DNA of 48,413 nt. It comes from Azohydromonas australica DSM 1124 (GTDB lineage: Bacteria > Pseudomonadota > Gammaproteobacteria > Burkholderiales > Burkholderiaceae_C). The stretch is taken from the NCBI RefSeq assembly GCF_000430725.1, contig NZ_KE387212.1:8884-57296 (forward strand). The letters are read 5' to 3'. The position numbers and the translations under genes were made by a program. The notes beneath the pieces were generated by a model. It was not told the DNA's origin, made no database searches, and saw nothing but the letters and a program-made list of their open reading frames with translations. Below are positions 32,958 through 41,527 of this stretch, one piece after another (the first letter of the stretch is position 1; each line of letters opens with the position of its first letter).

Positions 32958-34639
32958 GGCCGGATCTCCTCGCCGATGGCATTCCAGGACTGGTGCTCGG
33001 CACGGCAGATGTGGCTCATCGCATGCTCGGCCAGGGCCGTGATGGTGAGGCTGGGATTGACGCCCAGGTTGGCGCCGAGCATGGAACCGTCGCAGATGTA
33101 CATGTTCCGGTAGCCGAAGACGCGGTTCTTGCCGTCGCAGACGCCTTCGGCGCGGCTGGCCGCCATTGCCGCGCCGCCCATGCAATGCGCGGTCATCGGC
33201 ACGTTGAGCATGATCTCGGTCACCGAGGTCATCGGAACGCCGCCGGCGGCACGGGCTGCCTTGGCGGCGAATGCGTTCGCCTCGGGGATGAAAGTCGGGA
33301 TCTTGCGCCCGTGCGTGGCCAGACTTTTCGAGAACGGCCAGAACCAGCGCCGGGTCCAGCGCATCGTGAGGTGGTCATCGAGCGTCTGCATGCACAGCAG
33401 GATCATGGTTTCCCGTGCGAAGCCGAACGGGCAGAGCACGCGCAGCGTGCGCACCGGCTGCGTCGCCAGCAGCCGGGCCAGGGTGGCGAGCCACCAGAGG
33501 ATGCGCGCGCAGCCCGGACGGCCCAGCGTCATCACGGTGGACATCAAGCCCATGAAGTCGGAGCCTTCGGGATAGCGCACGGCTTCGATGTGCGTACGGT
33601 CGTCGAGGTACACGCCCGACCCGATGGCGACGCCCTTGGACAAGTCCAGCTTCGACCCGGGGAAGCGCATGCCGATCAGCGATTCGGCGTTGGTGCGGAC
33701 ATGGTGGCCCAGTGCGTCCGAGATCCTGGGAAGGGAGCCGCGCTCCTTGAGCCTGAACAGCAGTTCTTGGGTGCCAAGCGACGAGGCGGCAAAGACCACG
33801 CCGCGGCAACGAAAGCTTCGCGCCTGGCCCCGTGCGGATGCCGATGACGCCGACGTGGTGACCACGTATCCCCTACGGCCGTCGTCCCAGCCTTCGAGCG
33901 GCCGCACATCCACCGCTTTGGTTTGCGCGAACACGGTGGCGCCTTTGCGCTCGGCCAGGTAGAGGTAGTTCCGGTCCAGCGTGTTCTTGGCGCCGTGCCG
34001 GCACCCGATGAGGCAGCCGCCGCAGCCGATGCACGCGTTGCGCGCGGGCCCCGCGCCGCCGAAGAACGGGTCCTCGTACCGCGTGCCCGGTGCATCGCCC
34101 TCCTTGGCGAACAGGACGCCCACCTCGGTCGGGTAGAAGCTGGCGTGGACGCCGGCAGCGCGGGCCATGTGCTCCAGCCGCTGGTCCGCCGGACCCAGGC
34201 ACTGGTTCGTCGTCACGCCGAGCATCCGCCTTGCCGTCGCATAATGTGCCGGCATCACCGCGGCCCAGTCGTTCAGGCTCGCCCAGCTGCCCTGGCTCCA
34301 GACGTGATCGGGAGCGGCCAGCAAGGTGTTGCCATACGTGATCGAGCCCCCACCGACCGCGTTGCCGTGCAGCACCACCACGTGCTTGAAGAAGCGCATG
34401 CTGAAGAAGCCACGCAGGCCGATGCCAGGCTGCCAGATCCAGTTGCGCAGGTTCCAGTTCGATCTGGGCAGTTCATCCGGCGTCCACCGGCGCCCCTGTT
34501 CGAGCACCACGACGCGATAGCCCTTCTCCACCAGGCGCAGCGCGCAAACGCTGCCACCAAAACCCGAGCCGATCACGACGAAGTCGCAGTCGTACCGTGG
34601 CGGGTTGTCAGCGTCTTCGTCGAGTACGGGGCGGAACAC
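32954..34639 (-). CDS. GMC-family alcohol oxidase/dehydrogenase
   Basis: The 561-aa flavoprotein starts with an FAD-binding motif VVIGSGFGGSVCALRL and ends with the GMC signature SMLGANLGVNPSLTITALAEHAM. It belongs to the long-chain-alcohol/cholesterol-oxidase-like branch. A cluster CIGCGGCLIGC near residue 200 has the spacing C-x2-C-x2-C-x3-C, reminiscent of an iron-sulfur site, followed by HGAKNTLDRNYL. Start GTG 34639 has AAGGGTGA upstream; no ATG is better placed. It is coupled to the aldehyde dehydrogenase, so the pair may recycle fatty alcohol from wax esters into fatty acid. A FixK-like box lies 121 bases upstream. Confidence 0.87.
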   Translation of the reverse strand: MFRPVLDEDADNPPRYDCDFVVIGSGFGGSVCALRLVEKGYRVVVLEQGRRWTPDELPRSNWNLRNWIWQPGIGLRGFFSMRFFKHVVVLHGNAVGGGSITYGNTLLAAPDHVWSQGSWASLNDWAAVMPAHYATARRMLGVTTNQCLGPADQRLEHMARAAGVHASFYPTEVGVLFAKEGDAPGTRYEDPFFGGAGPARNACIGCGGCLIGCRHGAKNTLDRNYLYLAERKGATVFAQTKAVDVRPLEGWDDGRRGYVVTTSASSASARGQARSFRCRGVVFAASSLGTQELLFRLKERGSLPRISDALGHHVRTNAESLIGMRFPGSKLDLSKGVAIGSGVYLDDRTHIEAVRYPEGSDFMGLMSTVMTLGRPGCARILWWLATLARLLATQPVRTLRVLCPFGFARETMILLCMQTLDDHLTMRWTRRWFWPFSKSLATHGRKIPTFIPEANAFAAKAARAAGGVPMTSVTEIMLNVPMTAHCMGGAAMAASRAEGVCDGKNRVFGYRNMYICDGSMLGANLGVNPSLTITALAEHAMSHICRAEHQSWNAIGEEIRP

Positions 34640-34760
34640 GGCTCACCCTTCGATGGCGGCGTTGCGGGGCTGGGGCGGCTTGCGGGGGGCACGCTGTGGA
34701 TCAGCATGCGCTTGTGCGCACCGGCTTCGCGCGATGCTGCTCCAGGTGGCTGGTCAGCAC

Positions 34761-34774
34761 TTGAGCAAGCGCAA
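34761..34774. promoter_or_regulatory. FixK/FNR-like box before the GMC-ALDH pair
   Basis: TTGAGcaagCGCAA fits TTGA-N6-GCAA. It lies between the secreted-protein gene and the GMC gene (both minus), 121 bases before the GMC start. Confidence 0.5.
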
Positions 34775-34791
34775 CTCTGGGCGACGCCGGC

Positions 34792-35691
34792 CTACCCGCC
34801 CGTGGCGCGGGCGGTGAGCGCCTGCCGACTCAGTTCCTCGATGCCTTCAATGGGGCCCTCATCGCTGAGCAACGGGGACAGCAGCGGATCCCGCAGCACG
34901 TCGAAGAGCGATCGCGGCTGGCCATCGATGAAGACCGTGGTGCCGATCAGCCGCACGCCGTGGCTGTAGTCCGCGTAGCCGGCGCCGTGCACCGTGCTCA
35001 GCGGCTGGATCGGCGCACGCACGCCGCGATGCCAGCCATAGATTGCCACTCGGCCCAGCGTCTGCCACAGGCGGTTCGTCAGCACGAGGTCCTTCTTGTG
35101 GCCTGCCGTCAATTCCGACGCGGCGGCCGGCACGGCGCTGCGCTGTTGAAGGACCATGGCGTTGTGGCGCAGCACGTACGCCGTGGAGCGCATCTGGTCG
35201 TTTGGCGGCAGTGGCTGCGGCTTCAGCCGAAGGTCGGCCTGGGCGTAGATGGCATCGACGATCCGCGTCGTGGGCAGCGTGAATGCGAAGGCCTCCGCGA
35301 TGGACAGCGCGGCCGCCAGTCCCAACGGCATCAACAGGTAGTCGCTGTCACTGCCAACGGCCAGATAGTCGGGCAGCACGCACAGCGTGATGCGCTTGGC
35401 GCGCCTCGGGGCCGCGCCAGTGTCGATTTCCACGGGAACGGCCCGGCGCATGAAGGCGGGCAGGTTTCCGGCGCGCAGTTGCTCCAATGCCTCGCGGTCG
35501 CGCTCAAGCCCACTGATTTCACGAACACGCTGTGCGAAGCTGCTGCCCGTGAGGCTTTGCGCCGGTCGCGGCGGTATGTGTTGCGTGGCCTGCTCGCATG
35601 CTTGAGAGGCGGTGGCCGCCGCGGCCTGCACAAGCAAGCCCGGCAACGCAACACATGCCAAGCCAATTCGGCACAAATCGGGCAATTTCAT
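34792..35691 (-). CDS. Secreted protein of a conserved unnamed family
   Basis: The 299-aa protein begins MKLPDLCRIGLACVALPGLLVQAAAA, a signal peptide, at ATG 35691; the frame continues upstream without a better start. The mature part has several well-conserved-looking blocks: LPDYLAVGSDSDYLLMPL, FAFTLPTTRIVDAIY, GHKKDLVLTN, VAIYGWHRG, and GAGYADYSHGVRL. From memory these blocks mark a family found in many bacteria, without a known function; the His/Asp-rich blocks look like an active site. It lies upstream of the GMC-ALDH pair and divergent from usp 35915. Confidence 0.7.
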   Translation of the reverse strand: MKLPDLCRIGLACVALPGLLVQAAAATASQACEQATQHIPPRPAQSLTGSSFAQRVREISGLERDREALEQLRAGNLPAFMRRAVPVEIDTGAAPRRAKRITLCVLPDYLAVGSDSDYLLMPLGLAAALSIAEAFAFTLPTTRIVDAIYAQADLRLKPQPLPPNDQMRSTAYVLRHNAMVLQQRSAVPAAASELTAGHKKDLVLTNRLWQTLGRVAIYGWHRGVRAPIQPLSTVHGAGYADYSHGVRLIGTTVFIDGQPRSLFDVLRDPLLSPLLSDEGPIEGIEELSRQALTARATGG

Positions 35692-35831
35692 CGTCGGACG
35701 GCAGCAGCGCGCAAGCGCCGTTATAGCGCACCGCACTGCGCACGGCCTCTCCATGCACGGAGGCGACACGAGGTCCTGACGCACGGCGGGCACCGTGCCG
35801 TCCTGCCGTTACGGGAGGGCCGGCCCGTCAA

Positions 35832-35845
35832 TTGCGAATTCGCAA
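35832..35845 (+). promoter_or_regulatory. Perfectly palindromic FixK-like box before usp (69-base spacing)
   Basis: TTGCGaattCGCAA is a full palindrome (ATTGCGAATTCGCAAT, 35831-35846). It stands exactly 69 bases before the usp start at 35915 and 140 before the divergent secreted-protein gene. Confidence 0.7.
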
Positions 35846-35914
35846 TCCGCGCTGCACGGGCCTTGTCACCATGCGCCTCATCCGCCGCTGAACGGCTCCT
35901 CCAGGAGAATCGCG

Positions 35915-36367
35915 ATGTACTCCAGGATCCTCGTCCCCCTTGATGGCAGCGACACCGCCGCGCTGGGTTTGAGTGAGGCGCTAGCCCTGGCGCGCGAACT
36001 GCGCTCGACGCTGCTGCTGCACGTGGTCAACGAGTTCCCGATGCTGGTTGAAATGGCTGCCGTGAGCAGCGTCACGGAGATTCACGAAGGCCTCATCAAG
36101 TTTGGAACCGAGTTGCTGGCCAAGGCCAGCCGCGACGCCACGGCGGCTGGCGTGCCGTGCGAAACCCTGTTGCACGAGATGGTTTCCGGGCGCGTTGGCG
36201 ACGTGATTGCCGAGCAGGCGCGGGCGCGTGACTGCCGGCTCATCGTGATGGGCACGCACGGCCGCCGTGGCGTCAGCCGCCTGGTCATGGGCAGCGACGC
36301 CGAGATCGCGGTGCGCTGCGCGCCGGTGCCCGTGCTGCTGGTGAGGCAGCAGGGCGCGCCGGCCTGA
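35915..36367 (+). CDS. Universal stress protein, single domain (copy 2)
   Basis: The 150-aa protein has MYSRILVPLDGSD at the start and GTHGRRGVSRLVMGSDA, a complete ATP-binding signature. It is the close paralogue of the protein at 8328-8783, with one residue fewer in LLLHVVNEFP. AGGAG stands before the ATG. A BON gene follows 146 bases later, the same order as at 8.3-11.3 kb but without groEL between. Confidence 0.93.
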   Translation: MYSRILVPLDGSDTAALGLSEALALARELRSTLLLHVVNEFPMLVEMAAVSSVTEIHEGLIKFGTELLAKASRDATAAGVPCETLLHEMVSGRVGDVIAEQARARDCRLIVMGTHGRRGVSRLVMGSDAEIAVRCAPVPVLLVRQQGAPA

Positions 36368-36513
36368 GCCCGGCCGCTGACCAGGCACCGTGCGGTCCGG
36401 AAGGAATTGTCCAGGCGCTGGAGCACCACGTGGCTGCAGCGCCCAGCGCAGTGGCCAGAGATCACGATGCGTCTCCCGTTGTCCGTACGCGCGCATTTGT
36501 CGAGGAGAAGCTC

Positions 36514-37182
36514 ATGAAAACCGATGCCGAGCTGAAGCAGGACGTGCAGGACGAGCTGGACTGGGATCCGGCCGTGGATGCCACCGCCATCGGCGCAGCG
36601 GTGGAATGCGGCGTGGTCACGCTCGCGGGCCACCTGCAGACCTATGCCCAGAAATGGGCCGTGCAGAAGGCCCTGCAGCGCGTGGCCGGGGTCAAGGCTT
36701 ACGCGCTGGAACTGGACGTGCTTCTCGCGCCCAACCACCGGCGCAGTGACACCGAGCTCGCCCAATGCGCCCAGGCGGCATTGCAGCAGCTGGCCATGCT
36801 GTCCAACGTTGGCGTGCGGCCGACCGTGGACAAGGGCTGGATCAAGCTGCAGGGTGAGGTGGACTGGGAGTTTCAGCGACGCCTGGTGGAAAAGACCATC
36901 AGCCACCTCAAGGGCGTCGTGGGCGTGTCCAACGACATCACGCTCAAGCATCACTCCACGCCGCCGGACCTGGACGATCGCATTCGGCGTGCACTGGTGC
37001 GCCAAGCCGAGCGCGAGGCGCTTCACATCAAGGTGCAAGCCCATCCCAACGGCACCGTGACGCTCAGAGGCACGGTGCATTCCTGGCACGAACGCTGTGC
37101 GGCGGAGGGCACGGTACGCGCAGCGCCGGGCGTACGCTGGGTGGTGAACCGGATTCAGATCAAGGAGGGGGTCAGGGAGTGA
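36514..37182 (+). CDS. Three-BON-domain protein (copy 2)
   Basis: The 222-aa protein has three BON modules and begins MKTDAELKQDVQDELDWDPAVDATAIG, nearly the same as copy 1 at 10636-11289. AGGAG lies seven bases before the ATG; a longer frame upstream lacks a BON-like sequence. No signal peptide is visible. It differs from copy 1 in its tail (QIKEGVRE) and in not being followed by glgC. A hairpin follows at once. Function is inferred only from the family (phospholipid binding or osmotic protection). Confidence 0.88.
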   Translation: MKTDAELKQDVQDELDWDPAVDATAIGAAVECGVVTLAGHLQTYAQKWAVQKALQRVAGVKAYALELDVLLAPNHRRSDTELAQCAQAALQQLAMLSNVGVRPTVDKGWIKLQGEVDWEFQRRLVEKTISHLKGVVGVSNDITLKHHSTPPDLDDRIRRALVRQAEREALHIKVQAHPNGTVTLRGTVHSWHERCAAEGTVRAAPGVRWVVNRIQIKEGVRE

Positions 37183-37187
37183 GGTGA

Positions 37188-37205
37188 AACCGCCGACGGG
37201 CGGTT
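37188..37205 (+). terminator. Hairpin after BON copy 2
   Basis: AACCGCC (37188-37194) and GGCGGTT (37199-37205) pair perfectly with a 4-base loop, five bases after the BON stop. No U-tract follows, but the location suits a transcript end. Confidence 0.5.
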
Positions 37206-37405
37206 GCGCAACACGGCACACAGCACCAGCAGCGCCAGGCCGCATCGGCGCGGGATGCGTCGCAGGCATCGGCTCATGCGTGATGTGGCCGCCAGCAGCT
37301 GAGTTGTTCGAACAGCCGCTGGCACAATTGACGGCGCACAGATCTTGCGTGTTCACGGCCACTCGGCTTCGGCGATGGCGCCAGAGCACGTCGCCCGTCT
37401 TGCCC

Positions 37406-37930
37406 ATGCATCTACCCTTCCACCCGCCGCTGCTCACGCCGGAAGCCGTTCCCACCCCTCACGGCGAAACGCTGCTGCACCTGGCCCGCTCTCTGCGCAC
37501 CATGATGCATTCCGGCCCCGTGTCGCCGCTGTTGGACAACAAGCACCTGGGCCTTTTGTCTGTCGACGGCCGCAGCTCCTCTCAAGACGCGGTGGCAGAT
37601 GCTGCGCGTGGACTAGGAGCGCGCGTGGCTTGGATACCGCCCATGGCCGTCCAGGCAGGCGACGGCCCGCAGGCTCACGACGCCGCGCGGCTGCTGGGCC
37701 GCTTCTATGACGCCCTGGATTGCGAGGGCTTGCCGGCCGATCTGGTCCACCGCCTGCGCCGCAATTGCGGCGTGCCGGTGTACGAGGGACTGGGCCGCCG
37801 CGACCATCCACTGGCCCAACTGCTTCCCCACCTGGATGCGGACCCCATCCAGGCGCCTGGCGCGCCCGCTGGCGATGTGGACGGCCATCGCTTCCTGCTG
37901 CAAGCCCTGCTGGTGCACACGCTGCTGTAG
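37406..37930 (+). CDS. Carbamoyltransferase-like single-domain protein
   Basis: The 174-aa protein resembles the N-terminal (carbamoyl-phosphate) half of ornithine carbamoyltransferase. DAARLLGRFYDALDCEGLP, then VPVYEGLGRRDHPLAQLLPHL, parallel OTC's 'dTArvLgrmyDaie.RG' and 'VPVyNGLt.~~HPtQ.LaDl'. LLDNKHLGLL parallels 'LkgK.~al~F'. The carbamoyl-phosphate motif STRTR is absent; the same spot reads DGRSSSQDA. The ornithine-binding half is missing altogether. Catalysis is therefore unlikely; a regulatory or binding role is possible. The start is uncertain, since no clear ribosome-binding site is seen. It converges with the hybrid kinase. Confidence 0.6.
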   Translation: MHLPFHPPLLTPEAVPTPHGETLLHLARSLRTMMHSGPVSPLLDNKHLGLLSVDGRSSSQDAVADAARGLGARVAWIPPMAVQAGDGPQAHDAARLLGRFYDALDCEGLPADLVHRLRRNCGVPVYEGLGRRDHPLAQLLPHLDADPIQAPGAPAGDVDGHRFLLQALLVHTLL

Positions 37931-37963
37931 CGCAGGAGCGGCAGTTCTTACAAAAGCCCGCCC

Positions 37964-40039
37964 TTAGCGTCCCTCCTGCAGCGCCTGCATCGCCGCCTGC
38001 GCAAGCTGCTCGCGACTGCAGGGCTTGCGCAGCACCCGCCAGGCGTAGCGGTCGGCATCGTTTGCAGACACGGACTGGTTGAAATAGCCCGTCGTCAGCA
38101 GCACAGCCAGCCCTGGCCAGCGCACCACCGCACGCCGCGCCAGCTCAGGGCCACGCATGCCTGTGCCCAGCACCACGTCGCTGACCAGCAGCTCGAAGGC
38201 GGCTGGCGGCGCCAGCAACAGGGCCTGCTCGGCGCTGGCGCAGGCCGTGACTTCGCAGCCGAAAGACAGCAGGACGTTGCGCACCACCTGGCGCACCTCG
38301 GCGTCGTCCTCAACCAGCAGCACGCGCAACCCGGCCGGTAAAGCGGCTGCGGTCTGCACGGGCTCGCTCGCCGCCACCACGGTGGTCGCGAGCGCGCACG
38401 GGATGTACAGCGTCACCGTCGTGCCTTCGCCGGGTGCGGAGTCGAGCACCACCGCGCCATGCGACTGGGTCACGAAGCCGTACACCGTGCTCAGCCCCAG
38501 GCCCGTGCCGCGGCCCGAGGGCTTGGTGGTGAAGAAGGGCTCGAAGGCGCGCTCACGCACCGATGCCTGCATGCCCGCGCCGCTGTCGCTGACGGCGATG
38601 GCGACATAGCCCACCTCGGATGCAGGCAGCCCGCCCTCGCGCGCCGCGCCGGGCGGCAGCGTGTCGCAGGCACGGCAGCTGAAGCACAGCTGTCCGCCCT
38701 CGGGCATGGCGTCGCGGGCATTGATGGCGATGTTGAGCAGCGCGGACTCCAGTTGGCCGGGGTCGACCAGCAGGGGCGAGGTCGGGACGATGTCTACCCC
38801 GATCTCGATGTTCTGTCCCAGCGTGCGCCGCAGCATGTCCGCCAGCGAGGCCACGAGCTGCGCCGCGTCCACCTCGCGCGGCTGCAGCACTTGGCGGCGC
38901 GAAAACGCCAGCAGCTTGGACGTCAGCTCCGCGCCGCGACGGCAACCGCGCAGCGTCGCGTCCAACAACTGCTGGCCATAGGCGTCGGCGGCCAGCGCGG
39001 GCAAGTCCTGCAGCACCTGCAGGTTCCCGTGGACCACGGTGAGCAGGTTGTTGAAGTCGTGTGCAATGCCGCCGGTGAGCTGACCCACGCTCTCCAGCCG
39101 CTGCGCGTGGCGCAACGCCTCCTCGCCCTGCGCGCGCTGCAGGCTGCTGGCCAGCAGGTTGGACAGCGACTGCAGGTAATGAACCTCGTCGTCGCCGAAG
39201 CGCCGCGGCCGGCGTGAGTGCACGCTCAGCAGCCCGATGGCATGGCCGCGGTCCAGCAGCGGGACGATCAGCGCGCTGGACAGCCCGGCAGCCCTGCGCG
39301 TCGGTGGCGCTTCGAAGCGCGTCTCCTGGGCATAGTCCTCGACCACCAGCGGTTCAGTCCGGCGCAGCACCTCTCGCGCCTCGGCATCGGGCTCGAAGAG
39401 CTGCTCCGCGTCGGCTCCGGGCACGGCGCTGCAGGCGCCCGCCACGCGCAGCAGCCGCTTGTCAGGCTCCAGCAGCAGCACGGCTGCTTCCTCGCACTCC
39501 AGCGCCTGCATGGCGGCTGCGGGCACGCGCTCCAGCAGCAGGCGCGGATCGCGCGCATCCACCGCCTCGCGCCCAAGCTGCGCCACCGACTCGCTGTAGC
39601 GCGCGCGCTGCAACGCCTGCCGCACGCGCGGGTAGGCGCCCACGTCGCGTATCGCCGCCAGCACATAGGGCAAGCCCTGCGACTGCAGCGGGCTCAGCGC
39701 GATCTCCACCGGCACCTGCGTGCCGTCGCGGCACAGCGCCACGAGCTCCATCTGCATGCCCATCGGTCGTGGAACGGGATGCTGCGCGTAGCCAGCGCGG
39801 TAGGCAGCATGGCGGGGCCGGGCGGCGTCAGGCACCAGCGCGTCCACGCTCAGCCCGCACAGCTCCTGCACCGTGTAGCCCAGCAGCTGGGCCGCAGCGG
39901 GGTTGGCCAGCACGATGCTGCCATCGGTGTCCACCAGCAGCAGTGCGTCCGGCGAGGCGCTGAACATGGAGCGATACACCGTGTCCTCGTCTGGTCCTAC
40001 GACCAGCAAGTCCGGCGTGCGTGAAAGATGGAATGCCAT
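37964..40039 (-). CDS. Soluble hybrid histidine kinase (PAS-GAF-HisKA-HATPase-REC)
   Basis: The 691-aa protein has no membrane segment. Domains in order: PAS (about 20-135, SPDALLLVDTDGSIVLANPAA), GAF (about 155-305), dimerisation domain with H-box GGIAHDFNNLL, ATPase domain (NIAINARDAMPEGG, DSGAGM, GRGTGLGLSTVYG) and a C-terminal receiver (about 565-685) with LLVEDDAEVR, the phospho-Asp in LLVSDVVLG and the Lys in RKPCSREQ. It would sense a cytoplasmic signal, perhaps redox or ligand through PAS/GAF, and phosphorylate its own receiver or another protein. It starts 30 bases after the response regulator gene, the probable partner. Confidence 0.9.
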   Translation of the reverse strand: MAFHLSRTPDLLVVGPDEDTVYRSMFSASPDALLLVDTDGSIVLANPAAAQLLGYTVQELCGLSVDALVPDAARPRHAAYRAGYAQHPVPRPMGMQMELVALCRDGTQVPVEIALSPLQSQGLPYVLAAIRDVGAYPRVRQALQRARYSESVAQLGREAVDARDPRLLLERVPAAAMQALECEEAAVLLLEPDKRLLRVAGACSAVPGADAEQLFEPDAEAREVLRRTEPLVVEDYAQETRFEAPPTRRAAGLSSALIVPLLDRGHAIGLLSVHSRRPRRFGDDEVHYLQSLSNLLASSLQRAQGEEALRHAQRLESVGQLTGGIAHDFNNLLTVVHGNLQVLQDLPALAADAYGQQLLDATLRGCRRGAELTSKLLAFSRRQVLQPREVDAAQLVASLADMLRRTLGQNIEIGVDIVPTSPLLVDPGQLESALLNIAINARDAMPEGGQLCFSCRACDTLPPGAAREGGLPASEVGYVAIAVSDSGAGMQASVRERAFEPFFTTKPSGRGTGLGLSTVYGFVTQSHGAVVLDSAPGEGTTVTLYIPCALATTVVAASEPVQTAAALPAGLRVLLVEDDAEVRQVVRNVLLSFGCEVTACASAEQALLLAPPAAFELLVSDVVLGTGMRGPELARRAVVRWPGLAVLLTTGYFNQSVSANDADRYAWRVLRKPCSREQLAQAAMQALQEGR

Positions 40040-40069
40040 AGGTGGCAGGGCACCAGGTGCGAAGCGCTC

Positions 40070-40810
40070 TCAGCGCAACTCGACCTTGGGCAAGAAGAGG
40101 TAGCCCGCGGCGCGCACCGACTTGATGATGCGAGGCTCCTCGGCGGCGTCCTCCAGCTTGCGGCGCAGGCGCCCCACCTGCACGTCGATCGTGCGGTCAA
40201 ACGGCCCGGCCTCGTGCCGGTGTGTGGCCTGCAGCAGGAAGTCGCGCGAGAGGACCTGCCCCGAGTGCTGCACGAACACCGCCAGCAGCTCGAACTCGCC
40301 GGTGGTCAACGTGACCTCATGGCCGTTGGACGCAAGCCGCCGGCGCGCGGCGGTGTCCAGCTTCCAGTCCTGGAAGCGGTGCCGAGAGCGCGGCACAGAC
40401 GGCGCCGCGGCCGCTGCAGAACTTGCCGGTGGGTCGTCGGTGGGCGTCACGCGGCGCAGCACGGCCTTGACACGAGCAAGCAGCTCGCGCAAGTCAAAGG
40501 GCTTCGTGACGCAGTTGTCGGCGCCGATTTCCAGACCTACCACCTTGTCCACCGAGTCGCCGCGGCCGGTGACGATGACCAGCCCACGGTGCCAGTGCTC
40601 GCGCAGCCGCCGCGCGATGGCGAATCCGTCCTCACCCGGCAGGCCCGGGTCCAGCAGCACGAGCTGCGGCGCGTCCGTGGCCATGAGCGCCACCAGCGCT
40701 GCGCCATCGTGCAGCTGGCTCGCTCTGAAGCCCTGCGACTGCAGGTAGTTCGCCAGCAGCAGCGTGATGTCAGGCTCATCGTCCACGACAACCAGAGGCG
40801 CCGAGCTCAC
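40070..40810 (-). CDS. OmpR/PhoB-type response regulator
   Basis: The 246-aa protein has a receiver domain (VVVDDEPDITLLLANYL; phospho-Asp in LVLLDPGLPGEDGF; Lys in VTKPFDLRELLARV) and a C-terminal winged helix (TLTTGEFELLAVFVQHSGQVLSRDFLL, then DVQVGRLRRKLED and GYLF). It binds DNA when phosphorylated. The GTG at 40810 is chosen because GGAG stands seven bases upstream and the protein then starts at the first receiver strand; a GTG at 40864 is the alternative. It leads a two-gene unit with the hybrid kinase. Regulated genes are unknown; the lipid and stress genes around it are candidates. Confidence 0.9.
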   Translation of the reverse strand: MSSAPLVVVDDEPDITLLLANYLQSQGFRASQLHDGAALVALMATDAPQLVLLDPGLPGEDGFAIARRLREHWHRGLVIVTGRGDSVDKVVGLEIGADNCVTKPFDLRELLARVKAVLRRVTPTDDPPASSAAAAAPSVPRSRHRFQDWKLDTAARRRLASNGHEVTLTTGEFELLAVFVQHSGQVLSRDFLLQATHRHEAGPFDRTIDVQVGRLRRKLEDAAEEPRIIKSVRAAGYLFLPKVELR

Positions 40811-41527
40811 AGCCCAACTCCATTGGCGCTGCCGGCAGGCGTGGCGGAATGCCGTCCCGAACACGCCACAGCTGCACCGCGCGATACCGGGTGCCGCACT
40901 CGATCAACCAACATCCATAACCCCCTCCTTGCGCCGCATGGCGGCTTGCATCCAGTGGCCGCCATCCGAGTGGAGTGCGATCACGCCGTCGGGACTCCGC
41001 TCCGCTGCCGCTTACTCGACAACATTCCTTCTCCTTTATCCCGTGCCCCCGGAAATGTCCAAGTGTGCGAAACATATCCACACCCATCCGGCAAAAATTC
41101 GTACAAAGTGCTTCCGCCGTAAATACAGTCCAGATGCCTGCAACTGTTGGTTGCCAGTTCTAGTCAATTGCCGGTTTGAAAGCACTTTCAGTGACCTTTT
41201 TTCAGCCCCGCACTGCCCTGAAAACCTGCCGGATTGCCACCATGAGAAATGCCAGCGTCGGCTACATCAATAAAGCGGACAGTGCCTTGGCCTTTGGCGG
41301 GGTGGCGAGGGGGATGGTCAGGCAGATCTGTAACGACAGCGTGCCCCCCAAGAGACGTCGCAACAACCGAGTCGGGTCGCTGCCATTCCAGGGAGCCAGT
41401 GCCGGCGCCGTTGCGTTCGCACACTGACGGATGCCTTGTGCCTGCAGCCGCCTTGCGAATTGTCAGCATCGCTGCGCAACGCCCCTTCATGCTCAAAGAC
41501 CGCCACTGCACAGCATGGAGGCCTGCG
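40811..41527. other. 717-base gene-free region between response regulator and PRPP synthase
   Basis: No convincing gene is visible on either strand. The middle part (41030-41300) is AT-richer than its surroundings and contains a palindrome TGAAAGcaCTTTCA at 41177-41190. The right end carries the FixK-like box at 41453-41466. Promoters for the divergent units are expected here; the rest is unexplained. Confidence 0.6.
41453..41466 (+). promoter_or_regulatory. FixK-like box (one mismatch) before the PRPP synthase gene
   Basis: TTGCGaattGTCAG fits TTGC-N6-TCAA except for the last base, 61 bases before the start at 41528. The left half and centre (TTGCGAATT) equal those of the box at 35832. Confidence 0.45.
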
